Shown here: in pieces, positions 51,246 to 58,744 of the stretch
How positions within the stretch are numbered: the first letter of the stretch is position 1
Layout of the letters: the number at the start of each line of letters is the position of its first letter
DNA from: Kribbella pratensis
Lineage (GTDB): Bacteria > Actinomycetota > Actinomycetes > Propionibacteriales > Kribbellaceae
Direction of reading: 5' to 3'
DNA length: 64,000 nt
Assembly: GCF_004365355.1 (NCBI RefSeq)
Contig: NZ_SODP01000001.1
Coordinates: 434,001-498,000, forward strand
Position numbers and translations under genes: made by a program
Notes under the pieces: model-generated
What the model was told of the DNA's origin: nothing
Databases searched by the model: none
Seen by the model: only the letters and a program-made list of their open reading frames with translations

Positions 51246-54200
51246 CTACACCTCGGCCGCCGTCGTCAGCTCGAGCGCTTCCTGCCGTACGTCGGGATGC
51301 GGGTGGTTGCGCAGCTCGACCAGCAACTCCCGCCACACCGGCGCCCACCCGGTCCGGCGTCCGGCCGCGCCGATCAGCGACCGGGCAACGAGACCTGACA
51401 TCGGCGTCTCACCGCGGAGCATGGTCCGCGCCGGCTGCTCGACCAACTCCGGCGTCCAGTGCGTCGGAAGCGTGTCGAGCCGGGCACCGAGACGGAATGC
51501 CGCCGCCTGAGCCGCCAACGGCCTTCCTTCGACCGCGTCAATCAAAGCGTGGAGGTCGGTATCGGGGGTCTGCCAGTCCAGCGAGTCGACGAGAAGCATC
51601 AACCGCATGCTGAGTAGGTCTGGGCCGTCGAGCTCCGCCGCGATCGTCTTGAAGATCCGCCGCGCGTCGGCCGACTTCCGGAAGAACGCCTGCGACAGGC
51701 GCTTGACCAGCACATCGAGCCGCTGCCTGGCCGGGTGATCGCGGTCAGCCAGCGCGTCAGGCAGCCGAGGGTCGGCCTCAAGCCGGACCAGTAGACGGAC
51801 AGCTCTGACAATCTCGTCCACAGCCAACTCGGGAGCGATGGCGACCAGCGCCGTCGTCGCGTCGTTCCAGATCGTCGGCGTGGACAGGTCGGCGATGAAG
51901 TCCACGCAGATCGGTGCGATCGCGGGATTCCATCGAGCCCACCGCGGCAACGCCCGCACCGCGCTCCCTACCACCTCCTGCTCGGACCGGTTCGTCACGG
52001 CCACCAGTAGATCGGCGTACCGGGCGCGGTACTTCGCCGCCATCCCGTACGCCGGACGCTGCGTCAGAACCGTCGCCGTCGCCGCGCTGTCGTGAACCGC
52101 CTGCTGCAGCAAGGCCCAGCTCGCCGGCTCGTGCAGCAGGTACTGCGATGCCGCACTAGCGATCGCCGCCTTGACGTCTCGGTGCGCCGAGGCCCAAGCG
52201 TCCGCGAGGACGGCACTCGCCCCAGGAGCGCGGAGCTTGCCGAGCAACCGTGCAGCCTCCTTGCGGGAGGTGATCTTCACGCCCTCGCCAACCAGCACCG
52301 GATGCAACAACCCCGGCAACCGGCTCGGCCGCACGAACATTGCCGCGCGGCTGGCCGCATAGAGAGCAACCCGAGCGCGATCGTCGCCCGCATGCGCGAG
52401 CAACACCGGCAACGCCTCCTGGGGCGCATCCGTCCAGGCCAACGCACCAAGCGCAGCCTCCTGCAGCAACACGGATTCGTACGTCAGGAACGGCTCGAGC
52501 GCAGCGCGCCCGGCACCTGGCACATGGCCCAGCATCGAGACCGCGTTCGCACGAGCCCAGTCCGGCATCCGTTCGTCATCGGCCGCGCCCGCCACGAGTC
52601 CGGCGTACTGCGCCTGCTGGCGCGGCAGCCAGCGGCGGATCGCGCGGTCCGACACATTCCAGGCCGGACGGTTCCGCTCGAACCGCCGGATCCGGTCGGG
52701 GTGCGCGAGCACGACGTCCAGCAGATCGGTCCGTACTTCGGTCACCGCCTGCCAGACCGGATCCCAGCGGGCCATCCCGACGTCGCGCCGGATGATCTGC
52801 TCGACCCGCTCGCCGCGCGTCGACGACGGCCACAACCACAGCTCGGTCGCCTCGCCGACGGTGTGTTCCTGGTTCGACCAGACCGCCTGTTCGAGCGTGG
52901 CCTGGAGGTGCTCGTTCGACCAGCCACGGTCGTCGAATGCTCGCGAGATCGCGAACGGCAGCCGGAACTCCTTCCGCGCCACCCCGTCGTCGACGTACTT
53001 CCGCAGTACGTCGTAGACGGCCGTCTCCTGCCCGCGCGGCAGCCCTTCGATCAGCCCGTACAACGGGATCGAGCCCTGGTTCTCGGTCAGCCGCCCGTGG
53101 GCCTGCAGGCCCCACTCCAGCAGCGCCGGATCGTTGCGTCGGGCACCTTCCTGGGCGGCGGTGGTCGCGAGCGTACTCAACGCTCGTTGGGTGCCCCAAC
53201 TGGTGTCCCGTGCCTCCAACGCGCTCGTCAGCAGGCTCTCGAGCGAGGTGGTCAGCGCGCCGCTCATCATCGACGGCGGAAGTTTGCTGAGAGCCCGCAG
53301 GACGCTCTGGCGAACGGTGTCGCGATCGTTCCGGGCGCGTGTCACCCAAGCCGCCGCGGCCTCGACGGCGGCTGGTTGCCGCGAGTGCCCTGCCGACGCG
53401 ACGACCGCTTGGTACACCAAGGCTCGGTCATCGGCGTCCGGCTGCGTGATCTCCGGCTCGAGCAGGGCGAATGCCTCGTCGTACGGCAGGAACGCGGTGA
53501 TCTGCCAGCGCAAATGATTGCCCTCAGCAACCGCTGGCACGGTGAGCATCCGTCGGGCTTGCTCGAAGCGCAACTGGCGGGGGAGCAGGGCGAGCAGCTC
53601 GGTGGACAGCACGATCTGGCCGAGGTCGACGGTGCTGGTGCTGCCCTCGAACACGGCGGCGCGGCGGGCCGGCGGCAGGTCATCGAGCAGGCCGGGCAGG
53701 GTCGGCCACGAGAGTCGCCCGAGCGCGATCAGCTCGTCGTCCGAGTAGCGATACAGCCGTCGGCGTGCCGCCGGGGTGAGGGCATTGGGCAACGACCACG
53801 CCCGCTCCGGTGTGAGCAGGATCCGCAATACAGCCGCAGGGTCGGCGTCCATCAGTCGGCCGAGCACCGAGGTGAATGCCGAAGGCAACTGATCGGGGAC
53901 CAGCGCGGTTGTCAGCAGCGCCGCGACCTGCGCCGGATCGTGCTCGAGCGCCCCGATCACGCCGTACGCCGCGCCTTGCCACCACTCGTCCCGATCTGGA
54001 CCGGACGGCAGCGTGCTGTGCGCGTGCGCGAGGACGACCTTCGGGTGCCGCGCTCCGAGCCGCTCCCACTCGCCGGGACCGAGGATGTAGGCAAGCTCGG
54101 GCAACAGACGCTCGACGGTCTCGCCGTCCGTGCTGGAGAGCAGGCTCGCGGCGGCACGGTCGCCCCAGCGTTCGCGGTGGTCGTCGATCAACCGTGCGGC

Positions 54201-54569
54201 GAGCGCGGATCGGCCGGTCTTGCGGATCACGTGCAGGAGCTTGGTGCGCAGTACGGCGGGCGCGTCGTCGTACAGGATCCGCAGATCGTCGTCCGAGACC
54301 GGTACGCCCCTGCCAACCGCCGCGAGGGCTCGATGCTGCACCGCCGGGGTCGGGTCGTCGAGCAGTCGCGTCACGTAGCCGACCTCACCTGTGACCTGCG
54401 CGATCGTCACGCCGAGAGTCCGCTCGTACGGCGTACCTCCCGCGAGTTCACGCAGCAGCTCGGCGAGCTCGGTTGTCCCGCGCAACCGGCGGCCTTCGAG
54501 CGCAACGTGCCGAAGCCGCTCGCCGTACGAAAGCTGGTCGATCGCTCGCAGCAGGTCGGAAGCTCGCAT
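51246..54569 (-). CDS. Giant HEAT-like helical repeat protein
   Basis: About 1107 aa, all helical, no membrane or signal sequence. Repeated 'position-conserved' helices resemble HEAT units: TPAVQHRALAAVGRGVP, LLQEAALGALAWTDAP, RVALYAASRAAMFV, HPDVRQEALELTTAAEV. No enzyme motif is visible. It may be a scaffold or ligand/DNA-binding solenoid, like the HEAT-type AlkD glycosylases in fold only. ATG 54569 is preferred, with GGATGGGGGC before it; a start seven codons upstream exists. It is flanked by two DNA-repair-type genes. Confidence 0.78.
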   Translation of the reverse strand: MRASDLLRAIDQLSYGERLRHVALEGRRLRGTTELAELLRELAGGTPYERTLGVTIAQVTGEVGYVTRLLDDPTPAVQHRALAAVGRGVPVSDDDLRILYDDAPAVLRTKLLHVIRKTGRSALAARLIDDHRERWGDRAAASLLSSTDGETVERLLPELAYILGPGEWERLGARHPKVVLAHAHSTLPSGPDRDEWWQGAAYGVIGALEHDPAQVAALLTTALVPDQLPSAFTSVLGRLMDADPAAVLRILLTPERAWSLPNALTPAARRRLYRYSDDELIALGRLSWPTLPGLLDDLPPARRAAVFEGSTSTVDLGQIVLSTELLALLPRQLRFEQARRMLTVPAVAEGNHLRWQITAFLPYDEAFALLEPEITQPDADDRALVYQAVVASAGHSRQPAAVEAAAAWVTRARNDRDTVRQSVLRALSKLPPSMMSGALTTSLESLLTSALEARDTSWGTQRALSTLATTAAQEGARRNDPALLEWGLQAHGRLTENQGSIPLYGLIEGLPRGQETAVYDVLRKYVDDGVARKEFRLPFAISRAFDDRGWSNEHLQATLEQAVWSNQEHTVGEATELWLWPSSTRGERVEQIIRRDVGMARWDPVWQAVTEVRTDLLDVVLAHPDRIRRFERNRPAWNVSDRAIRRWLPRQQAQYAGLVAGAADDERMPDWARANAVSMLGHVPGAGRAALEPFLTYESVLLQEAALGALAWTDAPQEALPVLLAHAGDDRARVALYAASRAAMFVRPSRLPGLLHPVLVGEGVKITSRKEAARLLGKLRAPGASAVLADAWASAHRDVKAAIASAASQYLLHEPASWALLQQAVHDSAATATVLTQRPAYGMAAKYRARYADLLVAVTNRSEQEVVGSAVRALPRWARWNPAIAPICVDFIADLSTPTIWNDATTALVAIAPELAVDEIVRAVRLLVRLEADPRLPDALADRDHPARQRLDVLVKRLSQAFFRKSADARRIFKTIAAELDGPDLLSMRLMLLVDSLDWQTPDTDLHALIDAVEGRPLAAQAAAFRLGARLDTLPTHWTPELVEQPARTMLRGETPMSGLVARSLIGAAGRRTGWAPVWRELLVELRNHPHPDVRQEALELTTAAEV

Positions 54570-54593
54570 GCCCCCATCCTGCCGAACCACCGG

Positions 54594-55094
54594 TCAACTG
54601 ACCCGTCGGAGCTCCGCGAACGCCTCGGCCAGCTTCGGCAACGTGTAGTGCGCGTTCAGGCCACTCGGGTTCGGGAGGACCCAGACGCGGGTGGTGCCGA
54701 TCGTGCGGTCCTGCTTGCCGATGGCCGCCGTACGGTCGGCGAAGGCGTCGCGGTAGGCGGTGACGCCGAGGACGGCGAGCCACTCGGGCTGGAGCTCGAG
54801 CACCTTCGCCACCAGATTCTCGCCGCCCGCGACGAGCTCCGCGCGGGTGAGCTCGTCGGCCCGTGCGCTCGGCTTGTCGACGACATTGGTGATGCCGAGC
54901 CCGTACTCCAGCAGCTCGCTCTGCTCGGCCGGCTTGAGCTGGCGCGGGGTGAAGCCGCTCAGCTGCAGCGCCGGCCAGAACCGATTGCCGGGCCGCGCGA
55001 AGTGGTGCCCGGTCGCCGCCGACATCAACCCCGGATTGATCCCACAGAACAGCACCCGCAGGCCGGGTCCGATCACATCGGGCAGAGCTTGCAT
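54594..55094 (-). CDS. mug: G/U mismatch-specific DNA glycosylase (Mug/TDG family)
   Basis: 166 aa uracil-DNA-glycosylase superfamily protein that removes U or T mispaired with G. Motif 1 is FCGINPGLMSAATGHHFARP (the Asn of GINPG is catalytic in Mug), and the C-terminal intercalation motif is LPNPSGLNAHYT. RFWPALQLSGFTP and YGLGITNVVDKP also match. It lies 24 bases upstream of the HEAT-like gene on the same strand, so the two may be co-transcribed. Confidence 0.93.
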   Translation of the reverse strand: MQALPDVIGPGLRVLFCGINPGLMSAATGHHFARPGNRFWPALQLSGFTPRQLKPAEQSELLEYGLGITNVVDKPSARADELTRAELVAGGENLVAKVLELQPEWLAVLGVTAYRDAFADRTAAIGKQDRTIGTTRVWVLPNPSGLNAHYTLPKLAEAFAELRRVS

Positions 55095-55106
55095 GAGGGA
55101 ACCGTA
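55095..55106 (-). promoter_or_regulatory. Candidate leaderless -10 (TACGGT) for mug
   Basis: Minus strand TACGGT, six bases, then the mug ATG. It touches the left arm of the inverted repeat at 55108. Confidence 0.45.
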
Positions 55107-55107
55107 G

Positions 55108-55199
55108 CTAACGACAGGAGGTAGTGGCCTGCGAGGCCGATCGCGCGCCCGGCTCGACCGTGCAACCGACAGCCGCGGCCTACTACCTCCTGTCGTTAG
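55108..55199. repeat. Inverted repeat (18-bp perfect arms, 92-bp element) between divergent genes
   Basis: Arms 55108-55125 and 55182-55199 (CTAACGACAGGAGGTAGT and its complement) pair perfectly and continue with GGCC/GGCC after a one-base offset. The 56-base centre is G/C-rich. It lies upstream of mug and of the HTH-ClpN gene. Compact size and perfect termini suggest a small palindromic or MITE-like element, or a structured RNA. Confidence 0.8.
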
Positions 55200-55215
55200 A
55201 CCTCACGTTCATGCC

Positions 55216-55262
55216 GTCAACCCAGGGTTGACGCAGCAATTCTGTCAACCTAAGGTTGACGC
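55216..55262 (+). promoter_or_regulatory. Twin palindromic operators coinciding with the promoter of the HTH-ClpN gene
   Basis: Two 17-base palindromes, GTCAACCCAGGGTTGAC (55216-55232) and GTCAACCTAAGGTTGAC (55244-55260), lie 28 bases apart centre to centre. Their halves provide -35 TTGACG (55228-55233) and, after 17 bases, -10 TAAGGT (55251-55256). Six bases later is the ATG, so the message should be leaderless. A repressor bound to both sites would cover the whole promoter. Confidence 0.75.
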
Positions 55263-56000
55263 ATGACTCCTGGACCTGATCTGCAGCAGCTCATCACCAT
55301 GATCAAGACCGACGCCGGCAGCGACGACGAGCTCGCGCAGCTCGCCACCGCGGCCGCGACGATCAGCGAACTGACCACCTCCGGCGACGCCGCGCTCGGG
55401 TTCTTCGTCGACCGGGCTCGCGGCGCGGGGAAGTCGTGGGTCGAGATCAGCGCGGTGCTCGGTGTCAGCAAGCAGGCCGCGCACAAGCGGTTCGCGGACT
55501 CCTGGACCGCGCGGCCGGCGTTCGAGCGGTACACCCAGCGGGCGCGTTCGGTGGTGCAGGCCGCCGCGGAGATCGCCCGCGCCCGCAACCACAACTTCGT
55601 CGGCACCGAGCACCTCCTGCTCGGGATGTACAAGGAGCCCGGCGCGATCGCGGCCAAGGTGCTTGTCAAGCACGGCATCACCGAGGAGTCGGTGCTCCAG
55701 GCCGTCGACGCCGCGAGCCCGGCCGAGCCGTCGACCGAGCCGGCGACCGAGCCGTCGACCGAATCGAAGGACCTCGACGCCGAGAATCCGCCGTACACCC
55801 GGCGTGCGGCCCACGTCCTGCAGGGCGCGGTCGGAGAAGCCCTGACCCTCGGCCACAACTACGTCGGCACCGAGCATCTCCTGCTGGCCTTCTACCGTGA
55901 CCAGGCCGGCATCGCCACGAAGATCCTGCTCGAGCAGGGCCTGGACGAGTCGGCGGCCTGGGCCGATATTCGCGCGGCGCTGGACGCTTTCACGAAGTAG
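55263..56000 (+). CDS. HTH-ClpN protein: N-terminal helix-turn-helix plus two Clp amino-terminal repeats
   Basis: 245 aa. Residues about 57-78 form an HTH (KSWVEISAVLGVSKQAAHKR). Two ClpA/ClpC N-domain repeats follow: residues 95-150 with NHNFVGTEHLLLGMYKEPGA, and 178-240 with GHNYVGTEHLLLAFYRDQAG, joined by a Pro-Ser-Thr-Glu-Pro linker. The N-domain of ClpC normally recruits substrates and adaptors; here there is no ATPase. It may therefore be a DNA-binding sensor of misfolded proteins or phospho-arginine marks, autoregulating through the palindromes just upstream. That role is inference. Confidence 0.82.
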   Translation: MTPGPDLQQLITMIKTDAGSDDELAQLATAAATISELTTSGDAALGFFVDRARGAGKSWVEISAVLGVSKQAAHKRFADSWTARPAFERYTQRARSVVQAAAEIARARNHNFVGTEHLLLGMYKEPGAIAAKVLVKHGITEESVLQAVDAASPAEPSTEPATEPSTESKDLDAENPPYTRRAAHVLQGAVGEALTLGHNYVGTEHLLLAFYRDQAGIATKILLEQGLDESAAWADIRAALDAFTK

Positions 56001-56009
56001 GTTGGGCGC
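55998..56009 (+). promoter_or_regulatory. Candidate leaderless -10 (TAGGTT) for the serine hydrolase, overlapping a stop codon
   Basis: TAGGTT ends six bases before the ATG. Its first three bases are the stop codon of the HTH-ClpN gene, so the element has a double role. Confidence 0.45.
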
Positions 56010-57299
56010 ATGCCTGACTGGTCTGCGCGGTTGAACGAGTTGGCGGTAGCGGCCGAGGTGCCCGGCGCGGTGCTCGGCATCTGGCAGGACGGCGCGACCA
56101 CGATCACGCCGTACGGCCTGCTCAATACCGCGACCGGGGTGGAGACCACCGCCGACTCGCTCTTCCAGATCGGGTCGGTCAGCAAGCCGTGGACCGGGAC
56201 GATGATCGTCCAGCTCGCCGCCGAGGGCCGCCTGCAGCTCGACGACCCGGTGGTCAAGCTGTTGCCTGAGGCCCCTATTGATCCGCGGATCACGGTCCGT
56301 CACCTGCTGACCCACACCAGCGGTGTCGACGGCGATCTGTTCACCGACACCGGCCGCGGCGACGACTGCCTGGAGCGGTACGTCGCTCTGCTCGCCGACG
56401 TGGAGCAGCTGTTCGAGCCGGGTACTGCGTACTCGTACTGCAATGCGGGATTCGTCGTCCTCGGCCGGCTGATCGAGGTGCTCGACGGCCGGACGTGGGA
56501 CGAGTCGTTGCGGACGCGCCTGGTCGAGCCGCTCGGCCTGACGCACACCGTCACCCTGCCCGAGGAGGCGATCCTGTACCGGGCCGCCCGCGGTCACACG
56601 GCCGAGGACGGCTCGCCGGTCAAGACGTGGCAGCTGCCGCGGAGCATCGGCCCGGCCGGGCTGATCGCGGCGAGCGCCGACAACCTACTCGAGTTTGCCC
56701 GGATGCATCTGGACGACGAGAAGTACGCCGGCATGCAGGAGCCGCAGGTGCCGTTCGCGGGCGGGATCGGCGGCTTCATCGACCTCGGTCTGACCTGGCG
56801 GATCTACGACTGGGACGGTCGCCGGATCTTCGGGCACGACGGCTCGACGATCTCGCAGACGGCCTTCCTCCGGGTCGATCCGGAGGCCCGGTTGATCATG
56901 TGCCTGCTGACCAACTCCGGCAACGGGACCAGGCTGTTCGAGCCGCTCGCATCCGAGGTGTTCCAGCACTACGTCGGAGTCAGCCACCCGGCCGCACCGC
57001 AACCGGTCGACGGTCCGGTTGACGGTGCGGTTGACGACCGCAATGTCGGGCGGTACGAGCGCGCGAGCGTGCGGCTGGACGTCGTACGGCGTGCGGACCG
57101 GCTGGTGCTGACCGAGCAGGCGACGGGGGATCGGCTGGCGTTCGCCGAGGAGCCGGTGCACGAGTACGACGTACTGCCGACGGAGCCGCTCGACGGGGAC
57201 CATTTCGTCACTCGTTACTCTCCGGAGCATCCGTGGGTGCCGCTGACCTTCACGCCCACCCACCTGTTCACCTCAGGTCGGGTTACGCCCAGGCGCTGA
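56010..57299 (+). CDS. Serine hydrolase, class C beta-lactamase/D-alanyl-D-alanine carboxypeptidase fold
   Basis: 429 aa. SxxK motif at Ser 56-Lys 59 (QIGSVSKPWTG), the YxN-type motif YCN near 143 (AYSYCNAGFVVLG), and a third-motif candidate HDG near 278 (IFGHDGSTISQTAF). A C-terminal beta domain follows from about 345. There is no signal peptide, so it should act in the cytoplasm, as an esterase or peptidase of this fold rather than a classical resistance beta-lactamase. It lies nine bases after the HTH-ClpN gene. Confidence 0.9.
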   Translation: MPDWSARLNELAVAAEVPGAVLGIWQDGATTITPYGLLNTATGVETTADSLFQIGSVSKPWTGTMIVQLAAEGRLQLDDPVVKLLPEAPIDPRITVRHLLTHTSGVDGDLFTDTGRGDDCLERYVALLADVEQLFEPGTAYSYCNAGFVVLGRLIEVLDGRTWDESLRTRLVEPLGLTHTVTLPEEAILYRAARGHTAEDGSPVKTWQLPRSIGPAGLIAASADNLLEFARMHLDDEKYAGMQEPQVPFAGGIGGFIDLGLTWRIYDWDGRRIFGHDGSTISQTAFLRVDPEARLIMCLLTNSGNGTRLFEPLASEVFQHYVGVSHPAAPQPVDGPVDGAVDDRNVGRYERASVRLDVVRRADRLVLTEQATGDRLAFAEEPVHEYDVLPTEPLDGDHFVTRYSPEHPWVPLTFTPTHLFTSGRVTPRR

Positions 57300-57331
57300 G
57301 ATAAACGAGGTGCATTCTGGGGTGACCGAGC

Positions 57332-57344
57332 TAACGTCTTCAGC
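57332..57344 (+). promoter_or_regulatory. Candidate leaderless -10 (TAACGT) for the MoxR/VWA operon
   Basis: TAACGT ends seven bases before GTG 57345. No ribosome site or clear -35 is seen. Confidence 0.4.
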
Positions 57345-58742
57345 GTGACTAGTGCACCTGCTGAACTTCCCCGTAAGGCTGGTGACCTCCGGGCCGCCGG
57401 CTATCTACCCCGGTCGATCAAGGCCGAAATCCGTGACAACCTGCTGAAACAGCTCCGGGCCGGACGTGATCCGTGGCCCGGCATCGTCGGATTCACCCGC
57501 ACGGTGATCCCGCAGCTCGAGCGCGCGCTGCTCGCCGGGCACGACGTCGTACTGCTCGGTGAGCGTGGCCAGGGCAAGACCCGGCTGCTGCGCACGCTGG
57601 TCGGGCTGCTGGACGAGTGGACCCCGGTGATCGAGGGCGCGGAGCTGCCCGAGCACCCGCTCGACCCGATCACACCCGCCTCGCGCCGCCGCGCCGCCGA
57701 GCTCGGCGACGACCTGCCGGTCGCTTGGCTGCACCGCGACCTGCGGTACGCCGAGAAGCTGGCCACGCCCGACACCTCCGTCGGTGACCTGATCGGCGAC
57801 GTGGACCCGGTGAAGGTTGCCGAGGGACGCAGTCTCGGCGACCCCGAAACCATCCACTTCGGTCTGGTCCCGCGCTCGCACCGCGGCATCGTCGCGATCA
57901 ACGAGCTGCCCGACCTCGCCGAGCGCATTCAGGTCGCGTTGCTGAACGTGATGGAGGAGCGCGACATCCAGGTCCGCGGGTACACGCTGCGGCTACCGCT
58001 CGACGTGTTGCTGGTGGCGACGGCCAACCCGGAGGACTACACCAACCGCGGCCGCATCATCACGCCGCTGAAGGACCGGTTCGGCGCCGAGGTCCGGACC
58101 CACTACCCGCTCGACATCGACGCTGAGGTCGACGTGATTCGGCAGGAGGCCGAGTTCACCGCCGAGGTGGGCGAGCCCCTGCTCGAGGTGCTGGCGCGGT
58201 TCGTCCGGCACCTGCGCGAGTCGACCGCGATCGACCAGCGGTCGGGTGTGTCCGCCCGGTTCGCGGTCGCCGCGGCCGAGACGATCGCCGCCGCGGCGTT
58301 GCGCCGGAGCGCGATCACCGGCGAGACGCCGGCTGTCGCCCGGCCGGTGGACCTCGAGGCGGTGCCCGCAGTACTGCGGGGCAAGCTCGAGTTCGAGCCT
58401 GGTGAGGAAGGGCGCGAGATCGAACTGCTCGAGTACCTGCTGCGCCGGTCGGTGGCCGACACGGCACGCGAGCGTTTCGCCGGTCTCGACCTGACTCCGC
58501 TCGCCCATGCTGTTGCCGACGGCAACCTTGTGACGACCGGCGAGCGGGTGCCCGGCCGGGACGTGCTGGCCGCGTTGCCCGAGCTGCCCGTCCTGCACGA
58601 CGTCGCGGCCCGGGCCGGTGTCGAGCCGGACGACTCGTCCGGACGGATCGCCGCCGCCGTCGAGCTCGCCCTGGAGATGCTCTACCTGTCGAAACGAGTA
58701 GCCAAGGACGCCGACGACGACACCACGGTCTACGGAGCCTGA
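57345..58742 (+). CDS. MoxR-type AAA+ ATPase (magnesium chelatase ChlI-like)
   Basis: 465 aa. Walker A GERGQGKTR at 72-80; the Walker B equivalent reads GIVAINELPDLAERIQVALL near 182, with Asn where Asp is usual before Glu. The ChlI-like sensor region VLLVATANPEDYTNRGRIIT and arginine finger region PLKDRFGAEVRTHYPL follow. MoxR ATPases act as chaperones with VWA partners, inserting cofactors or remodelling complexes. Two bases separate it from the VWA gene, so they form a dedicated pair. Confidence 0.9.
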   Translation: MTSAPAELPRKAGDLRAAGYLPRSIKAEIRDNLLKQLRAGRDPWPGIVGFTRTVIPQLERALLAGHDVVLLGERGQGKTRLLRTLVGLLDEWTPVIEGAELPEHPLDPITPASRRRAAELGDDLPVAWLHRDLRYAEKLATPDTSVGDLIGDVDPVKVAEGRSLGDPETIHFGLVPRSHRGIVAINELPDLAERIQVALLNVMEERDIQVRGYTLRLPLDVLLVATANPEDYTNRGRIITPLKDRFGAEVRTHYPLDIDAEVDVIRQEAEFTAEVGEPLLEVLARFVRHLRESTAIDQRSGVSARFAVAAAETIAAAALRRSAITGETPAVARPVDLEAVPAVLRGKLEFEPGEEGREIELLEYLLRRSVADTARERFAGLDLTPLAHAVADGNLVTTGERVPGRDVLAALPELPVLHDVAARAGVEPDDSSGRIAAAVELALEMLYLSKRVAKDADDDTTVYGA

Positions 58743-58744
58743 TC

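Noticed and set aside
52092..55124. 1010-codon plus-strand frame opposite the HEAT-like gene
   Set aside because: It is very rich in Arg, Gln and Pro and has no motif; it also crosses mug. The minus-strand helical protein has better composition and start context.
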